Below are positions 9,164-17,730 of a DNA stretch of 61,044 nucleotides, in pieces (within the stretch, counting starts at the first letter, position 1; each line of letters begins with the position of its first letter). Under the pieces are notes generated by a model. That model did not search any database. It worked only from the letters and a program-made list of their open reading frames with translations, and was not told the origin of the DNA. Source of the DNA: an uncultured Elioraea sp. (GTDB lineage Bacteria > Pseudomonadota > Alphaproteobacteria > Acetobacterales > Acetobacteraceae); the NCBI GenBank assembly GCA_938010425.1, contig CALLUO010000012.1:1-61044 (forward strand), given 5' to 3'. Both the position numbers and the translations under genes were made by a program.

Positions 9164-9816
9164 TGCAAGCCCCGCGCGCGATCCTGTTCGATTGGGATAG
9201 TACGCTGGTCGATGCGTGGCCCGGCGTGACGCAGGCCCTGAACGAGACCTTCACCGCCTTTGGCCTGCGCCCGTGGTCGATCGCGGAAGTGCGCGGCCGC
9301 GTGCGGCGGTCGCTGCGCGACACGTTTCCCGCTCTTTTCGGGGAGGCGTGGGAGAGGGCGCGCGATGTGTTCTACGACGCGCTGGAGCGCAGCCATCTCC
9401 AGCACGTTGTGCCGCTGCCCGGCGCGGCCGAGACGCTCGCGCGGGCGGTCGCGTCCGGGGTTGCACTGGCGGTCGTTTCGAACAAGACCGGGCGCTATCT
9501 GCGGCGCGAAGCTGAGGCGCTCGGCTGGGCCAAACATTTCGCGGCCCTGATCGGTGCAGGCGATGCCGAGGCAGACAAGCCCGACCCCGCACCATTCCGC
9601 TTGGCGCTTGCTGCCATTGGGGCAGAGGCATCGGAACAGATCTGGTATGTAGGCGATACAGCGCTTGATATGCTCGCTGCGCGCAACGCCGGTTTGCTGC
9701 CTGTGTTGCTCGGCGATGCCAAGCACGACGGCGGCGTCGAAGCGACCGGTTGCGCTGTACGCTTCACTGATCATCGTGATCTCGCCGAGGGGCTCGCAAG
9801 GCTTGTTCGCACCTAA
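9163..9816 (+). CDS. HAD-superfamily phosphatase, phosphoglycolate phosphatase-like
   Basis: A 217-residue HAD-IA hydrolase. Motif I is FDWDSTLVD (nucleophile D10, general acid D12), motif II is VVSNKTG, motif III uses the Lys in EADKPDP, and motif IV is VGDTALDM. The helical cap between motifs I and II matches the Gph/PGP type. The usual substrate of such enzymes is phosphoglycolate or another small phosphomonoester; the sequence does not fix it. Its start overlaps the dat stop, so it is probably co-expressed with dat. A role in D-amino-acid metabolism cannot be deduced. Confidence 0.85.
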   Translation: MQAPRAILFDWDSTLVDAWPGVTQALNETFTAFGLRPWSIAEVRGRVRRSLRDTFPALFGEAWERARDVFYDALERSHLQHVVPLPGAAETLARAVASGVALAVVSNKTGRYLRREAEALGWAKHFAALIGAGDAEADKPDPAPFRLALAAIGAEASEQIWYVGDTALDMLAARNAGLLPVLLGDAKHDGGVEATGCAVRFTDHRDLAEGLARLVRT

Positions 9817-9830
9817 GCCCGTGGTATACG
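9803..9830 (+). promoter_or_regulatory. Possible promoter for hfq
   Basis: TTGTTC (9803-9808), a 16-bp spacer, and TATACG (9825-9830) preceded by TGG, resembling an extended -10. It lies at the end of the HAD gene and about 90 bp upstream of the hfq start. This is a plausible sigma-70-type promoter, but match quality is moderate and the -35 is weak. Confidence 0.3.
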
Positions 9831-9922
9831 CATCGACCGGGGCGATGTTGGACGAGGGGTGCCAACCTTCGAATTCTCCCCATCTGATGGATAGCGCGAA
9901 CGAAAAGACAGCGAAGGCGAGT

Positions 9923-10210
9923 ATGGCAGAGAAAGCTCAAAACGTTCAGGACGTCTTCCTGAACCATTTGCGGAAAAACAAGACCCCGGTTACGATCTTC
10001 CTCGTCAACGGTGTGAAACTCCAGGGTGTTATCACCTGGTTCGACAATTTCTCAATGCTTCTGCGCCGTGATGGCCACACGCAGCTTGTCTATAAGCACG
10101 CTATTTCTACAGTGATGCCCGGCGCGCCGGTGGTTTTGTTCGATGCCAGCAAGGCGGCTGAGGGTGCCGGAAAGGAGCCTGTCTCTGCGCAAGCTGCCTC
10201 GGGCAACTAA
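9923..10210 (+). CDS. hfq: RNA chaperone Hfq
   Basis: The 95-residue Sm-like protein forms a hexameric ring that pairs small RNAs with mRNAs. The Sm1 region [20 protein letters not shown] and the Sm2 signature [10 protein letters not shown] are both present. I start at ATG 9923 ([13 protein letters not shown]), which matches the usual alphaproteobacterial N-terminus and has AAGGCGA upstream. An in-frame ATG at 9887 would add 12 residues. The tail after residue 70 is alanine-rich and unstructured. It is followed by hflX, whose annotated frame overlaps the hfq 3' end. Confidence 0.96.
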   Translation: MAEKAQNVQDVFLNHLRKNKTPVTIFLVNGVKLQGVITWFDNFSMLLRRDGHTQLVYKHAISTVMPGAPVVLFDASKAAEGAGKEPVSAQAASGN

Positions 10211-11639
10211 GCCCACCGCCGCGGAGGAGGCGGCCCGGAGGCCCCGGCGCGAGGCCGTGGGCGTTCCCGAGCGGGCGGCTGACCTCGCCGCCGTCATCCT
10301 GCCCCTCGTGCGCCAGGGGCAGCAGCCCGAAAAGGGGGCCGAAGGGGCCACCCTGCGGTCCGCTGAGGCGCGCCTTGAGGAGGCAACGGCGCTGGCGCAG
10401 TCGATTGGCCTCTCCGTTGCGTGGCGGGCCATCTTCCCCGTGCGAACCTGCCGCCCGTCCACCCTTCTGGGCGAGGGCCAAGTCGAGCAAGTGAAGCAGG
10501 AACTCGCGCTCCGCGGCATTGCTCTTGCCGTGGTGGATGCCGGGTTGAGCCCCGTGCAGCAGCGCACGCTGGAGAAGGCCTGGGGCTGCAAGGTGATCGA
10601 CCGCACCGGGTTGATCCTGGAGATTTTTGGCGCGCGCGCCCGCACCCGCGAAGGGGCGCTTCAGGTGGAACTCGCCCATCTCGACTACCAGCGCACACGC
10701 CTCGTCCGCTCATGGACCCACCTCGAACGCCAGCGCGGCGGTTTTGGCTTCCTCGGCGGCCCGGGCGAGAGCCAGCTCGAGATCGACCGCCGGCTGATCG
10801 CTGAGCGGATGGCCAAGATTCGGCGGGAACTGGAGCAGGTGCGGCGCACGCGTGGTTTGCATCGTGCTGCGCGTAGGAAGGTGCCATACCCGATCGTTGC
10901 CCTGGTTGGTTACACCAATGCTGGCAAGTCGACCCTGTTCAATGCGTTGACAGGAGCGAATGTGCTGGCCAAGGACCAGCTCTTCGCCACCCTCGACCCG
11001 ACGATGCGCGGGCTCGAGCTGCCCTCCGGACGGCGAGTCATCCTATCCGACACGGTGGGCTTTATCTCAGACCTGCCGCATCAGTTGGTCGCGGCCTTTC
11101 GTGCCACCCTAGAGGAAGTTGCGGAAGCAGACATCATCTTGCACGTGCACGACATTGCGCATCCAGATACCGCGGCTCAGGCCTCGGACGTGCGCAGGGT
11201 GCTCGATGACATGGTCCGTGCCGGTACGCTCGACCCAGCATGGCCGTCGCGCGTGATCGAGGTGCTGAACAAGTCCGATCTGCTGGCCGAGGAGCAGCGG
11301 ATCGAACTCGCCGACCGGGCGAGGGGGGCTGTGCTGGTCTCCGCCCTGACCGGGGTCGGGCTTGATCGGCTGCGGAGCGCGATTGATCAGCGTTTGTCCG
11401 CGGGCCTTGCCGTGCACCGTCTCTCTGTCGCGCCTTCGGATGGACGAGCGCTCGCTTGGCTATACGAGCACGGCGAGGTGGTTGAGCGGCACGACGGGAT
11501 AGCGTCAATTGAACTTGCCGTCCGTCTCAGCCCGGAAGATCTTGCCCGTTTTGAACGGCGCCGCGCTGCAGCCGTGCCCGATATAGGCCAGCCCTGTGCG
11601 GCTCTGCTGTCCCACCCCGAGACAGAAGGAAAAGCCTGA
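10143..11639 (+). CDS. hflX: Ribosome-associated GTPase HflX
   Basis: A 498-residue GTPase that binds and splits stalled 70S ribosomes. The N-terminal HflX domain carries the signature [15 protein letters not shown] (199-213) and a coiled helical hairpin. The G domain has G1 GYTNAGKS (256-263), G3 DTVGFI and G4 NKSD. The extreme C-terminus is a short extension. The start is uncertain: ATG 10143 gives a 68-bp overlap with hfq and no visible ribosome site, while a GTG at 10164 or a non-canonical CTG near 10185 (AAGGAG upstream) would shorten it. The first ~70 residues are Arg/Ala/Pro-rich and not conserved. The stop overlaps the groES ATG by 1 bp. Confidence 0.93.
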   Translation: MPARRLRVPERSLSLRKLPRATKPTAAEEAARRPRREAVGVPERAADLAAVILPLVRQGQQPEKGAEGATLRSAEARLEEATALAQSIGLSVAWRAIFPVRTCRPSTLLGEGQVEQVKQELALRGIALAVVDAGLSPVQQRTLEKAWGCKVIDRTGLILEIFGARARTREGALQVELAHLDYQRTRLVRSWTHLERQRGGFGFLGGPGESQLEIDRRLIAERMAKIRRELEQVRRTRGLHRAARRKVPYPIVALVGYTNAGKSTLFNALTGANVLAKDQLFATLDPTMRGLELPSGRRVILSDTVGFISDLPHQLVAAFRATLEEVAEADIILHVHDIAHPDTAAQASDVRRVLDDMVRAGTLDPAWPSRVIEVLNKSDLLAEEQRIELADRARGAVLVSALTGVGLDRLRSAIDQRLSAGLAVHRLSVAPSDGRALAWLYEHGEVVERHDGIASIELAVRLSPEDLARFERRRAAAVPDIGQPCAALLSHPETEGKA

Positions 11640-11926
11640 TGTCCTTTCGCCCCCTTGGTGATCGCGTTCTGGTCGAACCGCTACCCGCTGAGACGAAAAC
11701 CAAGGCCGGGATCATCATTCCGGATACGGCGAGCGAGAAGCCGACGCGCGGCACCGTGGTCGCGGTGGGACCCGGCCGGCGCAATGAGGAGGGACGCTTG
11801 CTGCCGATGGACGTGGCGGCCGGCGACATCGTGCTCTACGGCAAGTGGTCAGGCACTGAGGTGAAGATTTCCGGCAAGGAGTACGTGATCCTCAAAGAAA
11901 CAGACATTTTCGGGGTCGAGGCCTGA
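11639..11926 (+). CDS. groES: GroES-type co-chaperonin (cpn10), no groEL adjacent
   Basis: A 95-residue cpn10 protein that would cap the GroEL cylinder during folding. The N-terminal [13 protein letters not shown], the mobile loop [17 protein letters not shown], the [15 protein letters not shown] strand and the [10 protein letters not shown] end are all in place and full length. Its ATG overlaps the hflX stop. The next gene is an inositol-monophosphatase family member rather than groEL. That makes it an orphan groES, probably a paralogue of a canonical groESL pair elsewhere in the genome (inference). No CIRCE element or heat-shock promoter is seen upstream, and it appears to be transcribed with hfq-hflX. 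Confidence 0.9.
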   Translation: MSFRPLGDRVLVEPLPAETKTKAGIIIPDTASEKPTRGTVVAVGPGRRNEEGRLLPMDVAAGDIVLYGKWSGTEVKISGKEYVILKETDIFGVEA

Positions 11927-11958
11927 CCCCGAAGCTTGACGCGTACCGTGCGAGCGAG

Positions 11959-12756
11959 GTGGCGAGAACCCTCGCCGCTATCGCTCGCGCCGAAATCCTG
12001 CCCCGGTTCACGCGGCTTGAGGCCGGGGAGGTGAGGTCGAAGACGGGGCCGCACGACCTAGTCTCTGTGGTGGACGAGACGGTGGAACGGGTGATTGGGG
12101 CTAGCTTGAGGCTGCTCTTTCCCGGCGTGCCGGTGGTGGGTGAAGAGGCCGCTTTTGCCGACCCGGGCCTGCTGGAGGGACTAAGCTCTGCGGACGCGGT
12201 CTTCGTTTGCGATCCTCTGGACGGAACGGCGAACTTCGCCGCTGGGCTGCCCCTCTTCGGCACCATGCTTGCCATGATCCGCCACGGCGAACCGATGGCC
12301 GCCTGGATCCACGACCCGATCCGCCAGGACACAGCGATAGCGTTGCGTGGCGAGGGCGCTTGGGTGGAGGACGGAGAGGGGCGGCGACGCGACCTCAAGG
12401 TTGCCTCGGCGGTTCCACTCGACCGCATGGCGGCGGTCATCGCGCACCGCATGCTGCCAGCGGAGCATGCAGCGCTTGTGCGTCCTCGCCTTGGTCTGTT
12501 CGGTGCAGGCTGGGAACTGCGTTGCGCTGCCCAGGAGTGGCGCCTCGGTGCCTCCGGCCAGGTGCACGCGTTGTTCTATTGGCGGCTTCTCCCGTGGGAC
12601 CATGCTCCTGGGTCACTGTTGTTTGCCGAAGCGGGTGGCTTCGTGCGCCGCCTTGATGGGGAGCCCTACCATGCGAGCATCCATGCGGGTGGCCTGCTGG
12701 CGGCGCCGGACCAGGACAGCTGGGAGGCGGTGCGCGCGGCTCTGTTTCAGGGCTGA
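11959..12756 (+). CDS. Inositol-monophosphatase family phosphatase
   Basis: A metal-dependent phosphomonoesterase of the IMPase/CysQ/HisN superfamily. Metal ligands are visible in VVGEEA (E62/E63) and motif A DPLDGTANF (85-93), and motif B is WDHAPGSLL (W213, D214). At 265 residues the length is typical. The start is unsure: I use GTG 11959, but a CTG at 11923 overlapping the groES stop would restore a more usual N-terminal helix. Substrate (inositol phosphate, histidinol phosphate or PAP) cannot be assigned from the sequence. It is the last gene of the plus-strand run and converges with mazG, leaving 13 bp. Confidence 0.86.
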   Translation: MARTLAAIARAEILPRFTRLEAGEVRSKTGPHDLVSVVDETVERVIGASLRLLFPGVPVVGEEAAFADPGLLEGLSSADAVFVCDPLDGTANFAAGLPLFGTMLAMIRHGEPMAAWIHDPIRQDTAIALRGEGAWVEDGEGRRRDLKVASAVPLDRMAAVIAHRMLPAEHAALVRPRLGLFGAGWELRCAAQEWRLGASGQVHALFYWRLLPWDHAPGSLLFAEAGGFVRRLDGEPYHASIHAGGLLAAPDQDSWEAVRAALFQG

Positions 12757-12769
12757 ATGCGCGGGCTGG

Positions 12770-13627
12770 TTACGCGCGAGCAGAGGAGGTTTCAGCGCGT
12801 TTTACCTCAGCCCACAGCCTTTCCATTTCCTCGAGGCTTGCCTCACTCGGTATTTTTCCCACATGTGCAAGGGCTTGCTCGACGGCTTGAAATCGACGCT
12901 CGAACTTTGCGTTAGCCGCGCGCAGGCAAGCCTCGGGATCAAGGCCGAGCTTGCGGGCCAAATTCACTTGCACAAACAGCATGTCGCCGATCTCTTCCGC
13001 CAGCCGATCTGAAGAAAAGCCGGCAGCCATCTCTGCTTCTAACTCTTTGGTTTCTTCGCCAAGCTTCTTCAGCACCGCGGTTGCGTCTGGCCAATCAAAG
13101 CCGGCCTGTGCCGCGCGTTTAGACAATTGGAGAGCGCGGGTGAGGGCGGGCAGGGCGTTCGGTACCCCGGCGAGTACTCCTGTCAGGGCACGGGCGGCGC
13201 GCTCTTCTGCCTTGAGGCGTTCCCAAGCCTCGGTGTGCGTTCCTTGGGATAGTGCTGCGGGATCGCCGAACACGTGGGGGTGGCGGCGAACCATCTTGTC
13301 CGCAACGGCATTGACCACCGCGGTTGCATCGAACAACCCGCGCTCTTCAGCGATGCGCGCGTGATAGACGACCTGCAACAGAAGGTCGCCGAGCTCGTCT
13401 CGCAGGGCATCCCAGTCCTGCCGGGCGATTGCGTCAGTGACCTCGTAGGCCTCCTCGATGGTGTACGGGGCGATCGTGTCGAAGGTCTGGACCTGGTCCC
13501 ATGGACAGCCAGTCTTCGGGTCACGCAGCCGCCTCATAATGGCAAGAAGGCGGGCGAACGCCTCGGCCGCGCTGCGATCTTTCGCGTCGGGGGGTGGCGG
13601 GTCAGAGAGGGTTTCGATCGAGGACAT
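12770..13627 (-). CDS. mazG: Nucleoside triphosphate pyrophosphohydrolase MazG
   Basis: The 285-residue all-alpha NTP pyrophosphohydrolase hydrolyses (d)NTPs to NMPs plus PPi and cleans aberrant nucleotides. Two MazG modules are seen. The first has CPWDQ (41-45), the metal-binding EEAYE (58-62) and DELGD (77-81). The second has the ETKELEAEM and EEIGDMLF motifs near 192-217. It is transcribed towards the inositol-phosphatase gene; in many relatives it follows hflX in the same direction. It starts 42 bp downstream of tatD and is probably the last gene of the long minus-strand run. Confidence 0.94.
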   Translation of the reverse strand: MSSIETLSDPPPPDAKDRSAAEAFARLLAIMRRLRDPKTGCPWDQVQTFDTIAPYTIEEAYEVTDAIARQDWDALRDELGDLLLQVVYHARIAEERGLFDATAVVNAVADKMVRRHPHVFGDPAALSQGTHTEAWERLKAEERAARALTGVLAGVPNALPALTRALQLSKRAAQAGFDWPDATAVLKKLGEETKELEAEMAAGFSSDRLAEEIGDMLFVQVNLARKLGLDPEACLRAANAKFERRFQAVEQALAHVGKIPSEASLEEMERLWAEVKRAETSSARA

Positions 13628-13669
13628 GAAAGAGTCCGATAAGCATGATTATGGAAAGGGAGAAACCGG

Positions 13670-14461
13670 TCAGGCTGGAATGGCCGGCACCCGCAGCCCG
13701 CGGAACAGACGCTCTGCATTCGCCGTGGTCAGCTCGGCTAGGGCGTTCAGCGTCATCCCGCGCAATTTGGCAAGCGTGGCGGCCGTATGTTTGACCATCG
13801 CCGGTTCGCAGCGCTTGCCGCGGTATGGTTCCGGCGCGAGGTAGGGCGAGTCGGTTTCGACCAAAAGCCGGTCGGCCGGGACCTCGCCTGCGATGGCGCG
13901 CAGAGCGTCCGAACGCTTGAAGGTGAGTATGCCCGAGAAACTCACCATACCGCCGAGAGCGATGCCGACCTCGGCCAGCCGGCGGCCTGAGGAAAAGCAG
14001 TGCAGGACAAAGCGGAAGGGCCCGCCGCGCGCGTACTCGTCCTCAAGAATGGCAGCGATGTCGTCATCAGCGTCTCGGGCATGGATGACCAGAGCAAGAC
14101 CGCTGCGCTGGGCAGCACGAATATGCACCCGGAACACGTCGGCGGCGACGGCCCGGGGGGCGCGATCATAATGGTAGTCGAGGCCGGTTTCGCCGATGCC
14201 CACCACGCGAGGGTGGTCGGCAAGACGAAGAAGCTCCTCCACCGTGGGCACAGGGGCTTCGACAGCATTGTGCGGGTGGATGCCGACCGTGCACCAAACC
14301 TCCGGATATGCCGACGCGATTCGTTTGACCGTCTCCGCCTGGGCAAGCCGGGTGCCTATCGTCACCAATGCCCCGACACCTTGGGCACGGGCGCGCGCCA
14401 CCACCTCGGCAACCTCCTCCTCTCGCCAATGGTCAAGGTGGCAATGGCTGTCCACCAGCAT
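13670..14461 (-). CDS. tatD: TatD-family metal-dependent DNase/hydrolase
   Basis: A 263-residue TIM-barrel hydrolase of the amidohydrolase superfamily; TatD-type enzymes act as 3'-5' exonucleases in DNA repair or turnover. Metal ligands appear in DSHCHLD (H6, H8), GIGETGLDYHY (E91), VIHARD (H127), LHCFSSG and VETDSPYLAPEPYRGK. The ATG at 14461 gives the correct N-terminus (MLVDSHCHLD); a longer frame upstream runs into metG and is not real. It starts 2 bp after the metG stop. The tmk-holB-metG-tatD order is conserved in alphaproteobacteria. Confidence 0.94.
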   Translation of the reverse strand: MLVDSHCHLDHWREEEVAEVVARARAQGVGALVTIGTRLAQAETVKRIASAYPEVWCTVGIHPHNAVEAPVPTVEELLRLADHPRVVGIGETGLDYHYDRAPRAVAADVFRVHIRAAQRSGLALVIHARDADDDIAAILEDEYARGGPFRFVLHCFSSGRRLAEVGIALGGMVSFSGILTFKRSDALRAIAGEVPADRLLVETDSPYLAPEPYRGKRCEPAMVKHTAATLAKLRGMTLNALAELTTANAERLFRGLRVPAIPA

Positions 14462-14463
14462 GC

Positions 14464-16008
14464 TTAGCCCCCTACCCCGCTCTCTTCCACTTTGCGGAAC
14501 AAAGGCTCGGGCACCGGCAAATTCCGTCCTCCCGGCAGCGGATGGGCGAGCGCGGCAAAGTCGCGCGCATCCACAGCAACGCCAAGCTGGTCGAGAAGCC
14601 GGCCCATAGTGCCCGGCATCACCGGCTGCAGCAGGATGGCAAGCCAGCGTAGAGTCTCGGCCAACACCCACAGCACCGTACCCATCCGTACCGGGTCTTC
14701 TTTGCGCAAGGCCCAGGGCTTCTCGCGATCGATGTAGGCGTTGGCGTCGCGAATCACTTGCCAGGCCCCTTCAAGCGCGGCGTGAAAAGCGAAACGCTCG
14801 ATCTCAATCCGCATCGCTGGAAGAAGCCCTGCCGCGGCATCGAGCAAAGCGCGGTCATCCTCGCTCAACACGTCAGGGCTCGGCAGCACGCCCCCAGTGT
14901 TGCGCGCAACAAAACCGAGCGTGCGCTGGGCCAAATTGCCAAGCTCGTTGGCAAGATCGACATTCAGCCGCTTGAGCAGGCCCTGGCGCGTGAAGTCGCC
15001 ATCTTGACCGAAGGGGATCTCGCGCAACAGGAAGAAGCGGAACGGGTCGAGCCCGACGCGCGCAATCACCTCGCGCGGGTCGACCACGTTGCCGAGTGAC
15101 TTCGACATTTTCTGCCCTTCGACCGTCCACCAACCGTGCGCGAAGACGCGCTTGGGCGGAGCAAGACCGGCCGACATGAGGAACGCTGGCCAATACACAG
15201 CGTGGAAGCGCAAAATGTCTTTGCCAACAACGTGCACATCGGCTGGCCAGAAGCGCCAGCGCGGATGCGTCTCGTCTGGAAATCCGGCGGCGGTCAGATA
15301 GTTGGTCAGCGCATCCAGCCAGACATACATCACATGCCCGGGCGAGCCTGGCACAGGAACCCCCCAGGTGAACGAGGTGCGGCTGACCGAGAGGTCCTCC
15401 AAACCCGAGCGGACAAAGGAAATCACCTCATTGCGCCGCGAGGCGGGCTGGATAAAATCCGGGTTGCGATCGTAAAGCTCGAGCAGCCGCTCCTGCCAGG
15501 CGGAGAGACGGAAGAACCAGGACGGCTCGCTCACCCACTCAACCGGTGCGCCAGTTGGTGCGCGGCGCACCCCGTCTTCGCCAAGTGTTGTCTCGCTTTC
15601 ACGATAGAAGGCCTCATCGCGCACGGCATACCAGCCGCCATACTCGCCCAAGTACAGGTCGCCTGCAGCGTAGATGCGACGCCAAAGCTCCTCGCACGCG
15701 CGGTGGTGGCGCGGTTCAGTGGTACGGATAAAGTCGCTATGGGCGATGTTGATTGCGCGCGCGAGGTCACGAAAGGTTTGTGAGACGCGATCGGTGAAGG
15801 CCTGCGGACTCTCGCCCGATGCCTCCGCTGCCTTTGCCACCTTTTGGCCGTGCTCATCGGTGCCGGTAAGGAAGAACACCTCCGCCCCATCCAGTCGCCA
15901 GAACCGAGCCCAAACATCGCAAGCGATGGTCGTGTAAGCATGCCCGATGTGCGGCACATCGTTGACGTAATAGATCGGCGTGGTGATGTAGCGAGTGGGC
16001 TTAGGCAT
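14464..16008 (-). CDS. metG: Methionyl-tRNA synthetase
   Basis: This class I enzyme charges tRNA-Met. The HIGH-type motif HIGHAY begins at residue 20 and the KMSKS loop is at 300-304. The connective region (about 120-160) has no CxxC zinc knuckles (EYGGWYAVRDEAFY), typical of the zinc-free MetG2 form. The 514 residues end without the C-terminal tRNA-binding domain present in E. coli MetG, which is normal in this lineage. It overlaps holB by 8 bp and abuts tatD. Confidence 0.95.
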   Translation of the reverse strand: MPKPTRYITTPIYYVNDVPHIGHAYTTIACDVWARFWRLDGAEVFFLTGTDEHGQKVAKAAEASGESPQAFTDRVSQTFRDLARAINIAHSDFIRTTEPRHHRACEELWRRIYAAGDLYLGEYGGWYAVRDEAFYRESETTLGEDGVRRAPTGAPVEWVSEPSWFFRLSAWQERLLELYDRNPDFIQPASRRNEVISFVRSGLEDLSVSRTSFTWGVPVPGSPGHVMYVWLDALTNYLTAAGFPDETHPRWRFWPADVHVVGKDILRFHAVYWPAFLMSAGLAPPKRVFAHGWWTVEGQKMSKSLGNVVDPREVIARVGLDPFRFFLLREIPFGQDGDFTRQGLLKRLNVDLANELGNLAQRTLGFVARNTGGVLPSPDVLSEDDRALLDAAAGLLPAMRIEIERFAFHAALEGAWQVIRDANAYIDREKPWALRKEDPVRMGTVLWVLAETLRWLAILLQPVMPGTMGRLLDQLGVAVDARDFAALAHPLPGGRNLPVPEPLFRKVEESGVGG

Positions 16009-17065
16009 CAGCGCGCGGGCGAGTGAGATCTAGAGAAACGGGAACACCGCGGGAGATCGCGCTCAGAGCAGTCAGCACGGCTTGTTTGCGATCCAGAGCA
16101 AGACCGGCTGTCAGGCGCGACACCTCACCGAGGTTCTCCCACAGGCTTGCGCAGGCTTCAAGCGCACGGCCCTGGCGCCCCACCCCCTCACGCGCCAGCC
16201 GACGCGCCCGGGCTGCGAGGCCTGAGCGGACGAGGTCGAAGAACAGCGCGAGCGCGTCCTCTGCTTCCGGCCGGGCGAAGCTCTCGGCCAGGGCGTGTGC
16301 GCGCGAGACGTCAAGGGAGGCAAGCTCTGCGATCGGATCCTCCGCCGCCGGCAGCCAAGCCGCCACGTCCTGGTCAAGCAAAGCGCATGCTCGGCCGATC
16401 GATCCCTTGGCGATCCCTGCTATGCGTGCGCGTGCCAAGGGGTCAGCATCCGGACGAAGCAGGGCGAGAAGGGCGGCGACTTCGGCGTCTACAAGCGGGG
16501 CGAGTGCCAGGCGGCGGCAGCGGCTGCGGATGGTTGGCAGCAAGCGCCCCGGCGCGTGCGAAATGAGCAAAAGTAATGTGCGCGGCGGCGGCTCCTCAAG
16601 AAGCTTGAGCAGAGCGTTTGCCGCTTCTCTCCCCATCGCTTCGGCAGGGTCGATCACGCCGACCCTCCAGGCGCTCTCCGCCGGAGTCTTGCGCAAAGCT
16701 GAGGCCAGCGCCCGCACCTCATCTACCCCGATACGCTCACGGATCGCGCCGATCGGAGTCGTTGTGTAGCCTTCAAGCACAACCAGATCGGGATGGGAGC
16801 CGGCGGCCACCTTCCGCGCTACCGGGTGAACGGGCGGCACAGCGAGCCCCTCGGCGCCGCGGCCGCCCGCCAGCACAAAGCGTGCGACACGGTAGGCGAA
16901 CGTCGCTTTGCCGATTCCCGGCGGCCCGGTCAGCAACCAGGCATGGTGCACCCGCCCCGCCCGCCAGGCCCGTAGAAACGCATCCTCGGCTGCCGCCTGG
17001 CCGAGGAGGCGGGCCTGCCGCCGCGGCTCGAGCGAGGGCTCCTCGGTCAAGCTTTTTGCCGTCAT
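16001..17065 (-). CDS. holB: DNA polymerase III delta-prime subunit
   Basis: An AAA+ clamp-loader subunit (354 residues) that helps load the beta sliding clamp. Walker A is GPPGIGKA (47-54), and the sensor-1-like serine is in LLLLISHAPGRLLPTIRSRCRRL, the SRC motif of clamp-loader subunits. Unlike gamma/tau, the zinc-binding cysteines are not apparent. It lies between tmk and metG with 4-bp and 8-bp overlaps, the usual alphaproteobacterial order, which supports holB over dnaX. Confidence 0.92.
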   Translation of the reverse strand: MTAKSLTEEPSLEPRRQARLLGQAAAEDAFLRAWRAGRVHHAWLLTGPPGIGKATFAYRVARFVLAGGRGAEGLAVPPVHPVARKVAAGSHPDLVVLEGYTTTPIGAIRERIGVDEVRALASALRKTPAESAWRVGVIDPAEAMGREAANALLKLLEEPPPRTLLLLISHAPGRLLPTIRSRCRRLALAPLVDAEVAALLALLRPDADPLARARIAGIAKGSIGRACALLDQDVAAWLPAAEDPIAELASLDVSRAHALAESFARPEAEDALALFFDLVRSGLAARARRLAREGVGRQGRALEACASLWENLGEVSRLTAGLALDRKQAVLTALSAISRGVPVSLDLTRPRADA

Positions 17066-17730
17066 CCGATGCGCGCCCCGAAGGGAAGCCCGAGACGATT
17101 GCCGATCAGGCGCAGCACGGCCTGCTGCACCTCTTCCAAGGGCCGGGTCGCATCGACAATGACACAGCGTTCGGGATCTGCCTGGGCGATGGCAAGAAAG
17201 CCCTGGCGAACCCGCTGGTGGAAGGACGTAGTGTTCGATTCGTAACGATCTGGTCCGCGTGCACGGGTGGCGCGCGCCAGCCCAAGTTCGACAGGAACAT
17301 CAAGCACAACGGTAAGGTTGGGGCGGAACTCGCCAAGGACAGCGCGGTGCACCGCCGCGATCGCCTCGCGCGCCACCCCGAGCCCATAGCCCTGGTAGAC
17401 CATCGTACTGTCGGCAAAACGATCGCACAGCACGACCGCACCACGCTCCAGCGCAGGCCGAATGACGCGCGCGACATGCTGGGCACGCGCGGCATAGTGG
17501 AGCAGAACCTCGCTCATCGGCTCCCAGGCGCCGGGGGCGGTGTCGAGCAGGAGATGGCGCAGCGCCTCACCCTCAGGCGTGCCTCCCGGTTCGCGCGTGG
17601 CGACCACGTCTTGACCCACGCTGGTGAGAGCGTTTGCGAGGCCGTGCAACAGCGACGATTTTCCTGCCCCCTCTCCGCCTTCCAGCGTTACGAACAGGCC
17701 TTGCCTGGCCACCACCGGCGTGGCCGTCAC
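17062..17730 (-). CDS. tmk: Thymidylate kinase
   Basis: Phosphorylates dTMP to dTDP for DNA synthesis. The 222-residue protein has the P-loop EGGEGAGKS (17-25), the DR(F/Y) motif in LCDRFADSTMVYQGYG and the LID region ARATRARGPDRYE. It starts with GTG 17730, which overlaps the carboxypeptidase stop by 4 bp; its own stop overlaps holB by 4 bp. The tight packing suggests coupled translation of dac, tmk and holB. Confidence 0.95.
   Translation of the reverse strand: MTATPVVARQGLFVTLEGGEGAGKSSLLHGLANALTSVGQDVVATREPGGTPEGEALRHLLLDTAPGAWEPMSEVLLHYAARAQHVARVIRPALERGAVVLCDRFADSTMVYQGYGLGVAREAIAAVHRAVLGEFRPNLTVVLDVPVELGLARATRARGPDRYESNTTSFHQRVRQGFLAIAQADPERCVIVDATRPLEEVQQAVLRLIGNRLGLPFGARIG

Noticed and set aside
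12742-12782. GCGCG/CGCGC inverted repeat between the convergent inositol-phosphatase and mazG genes
   Set aside because: Short stem without T-tracts on either side; probably chance in GC-rich DNA.
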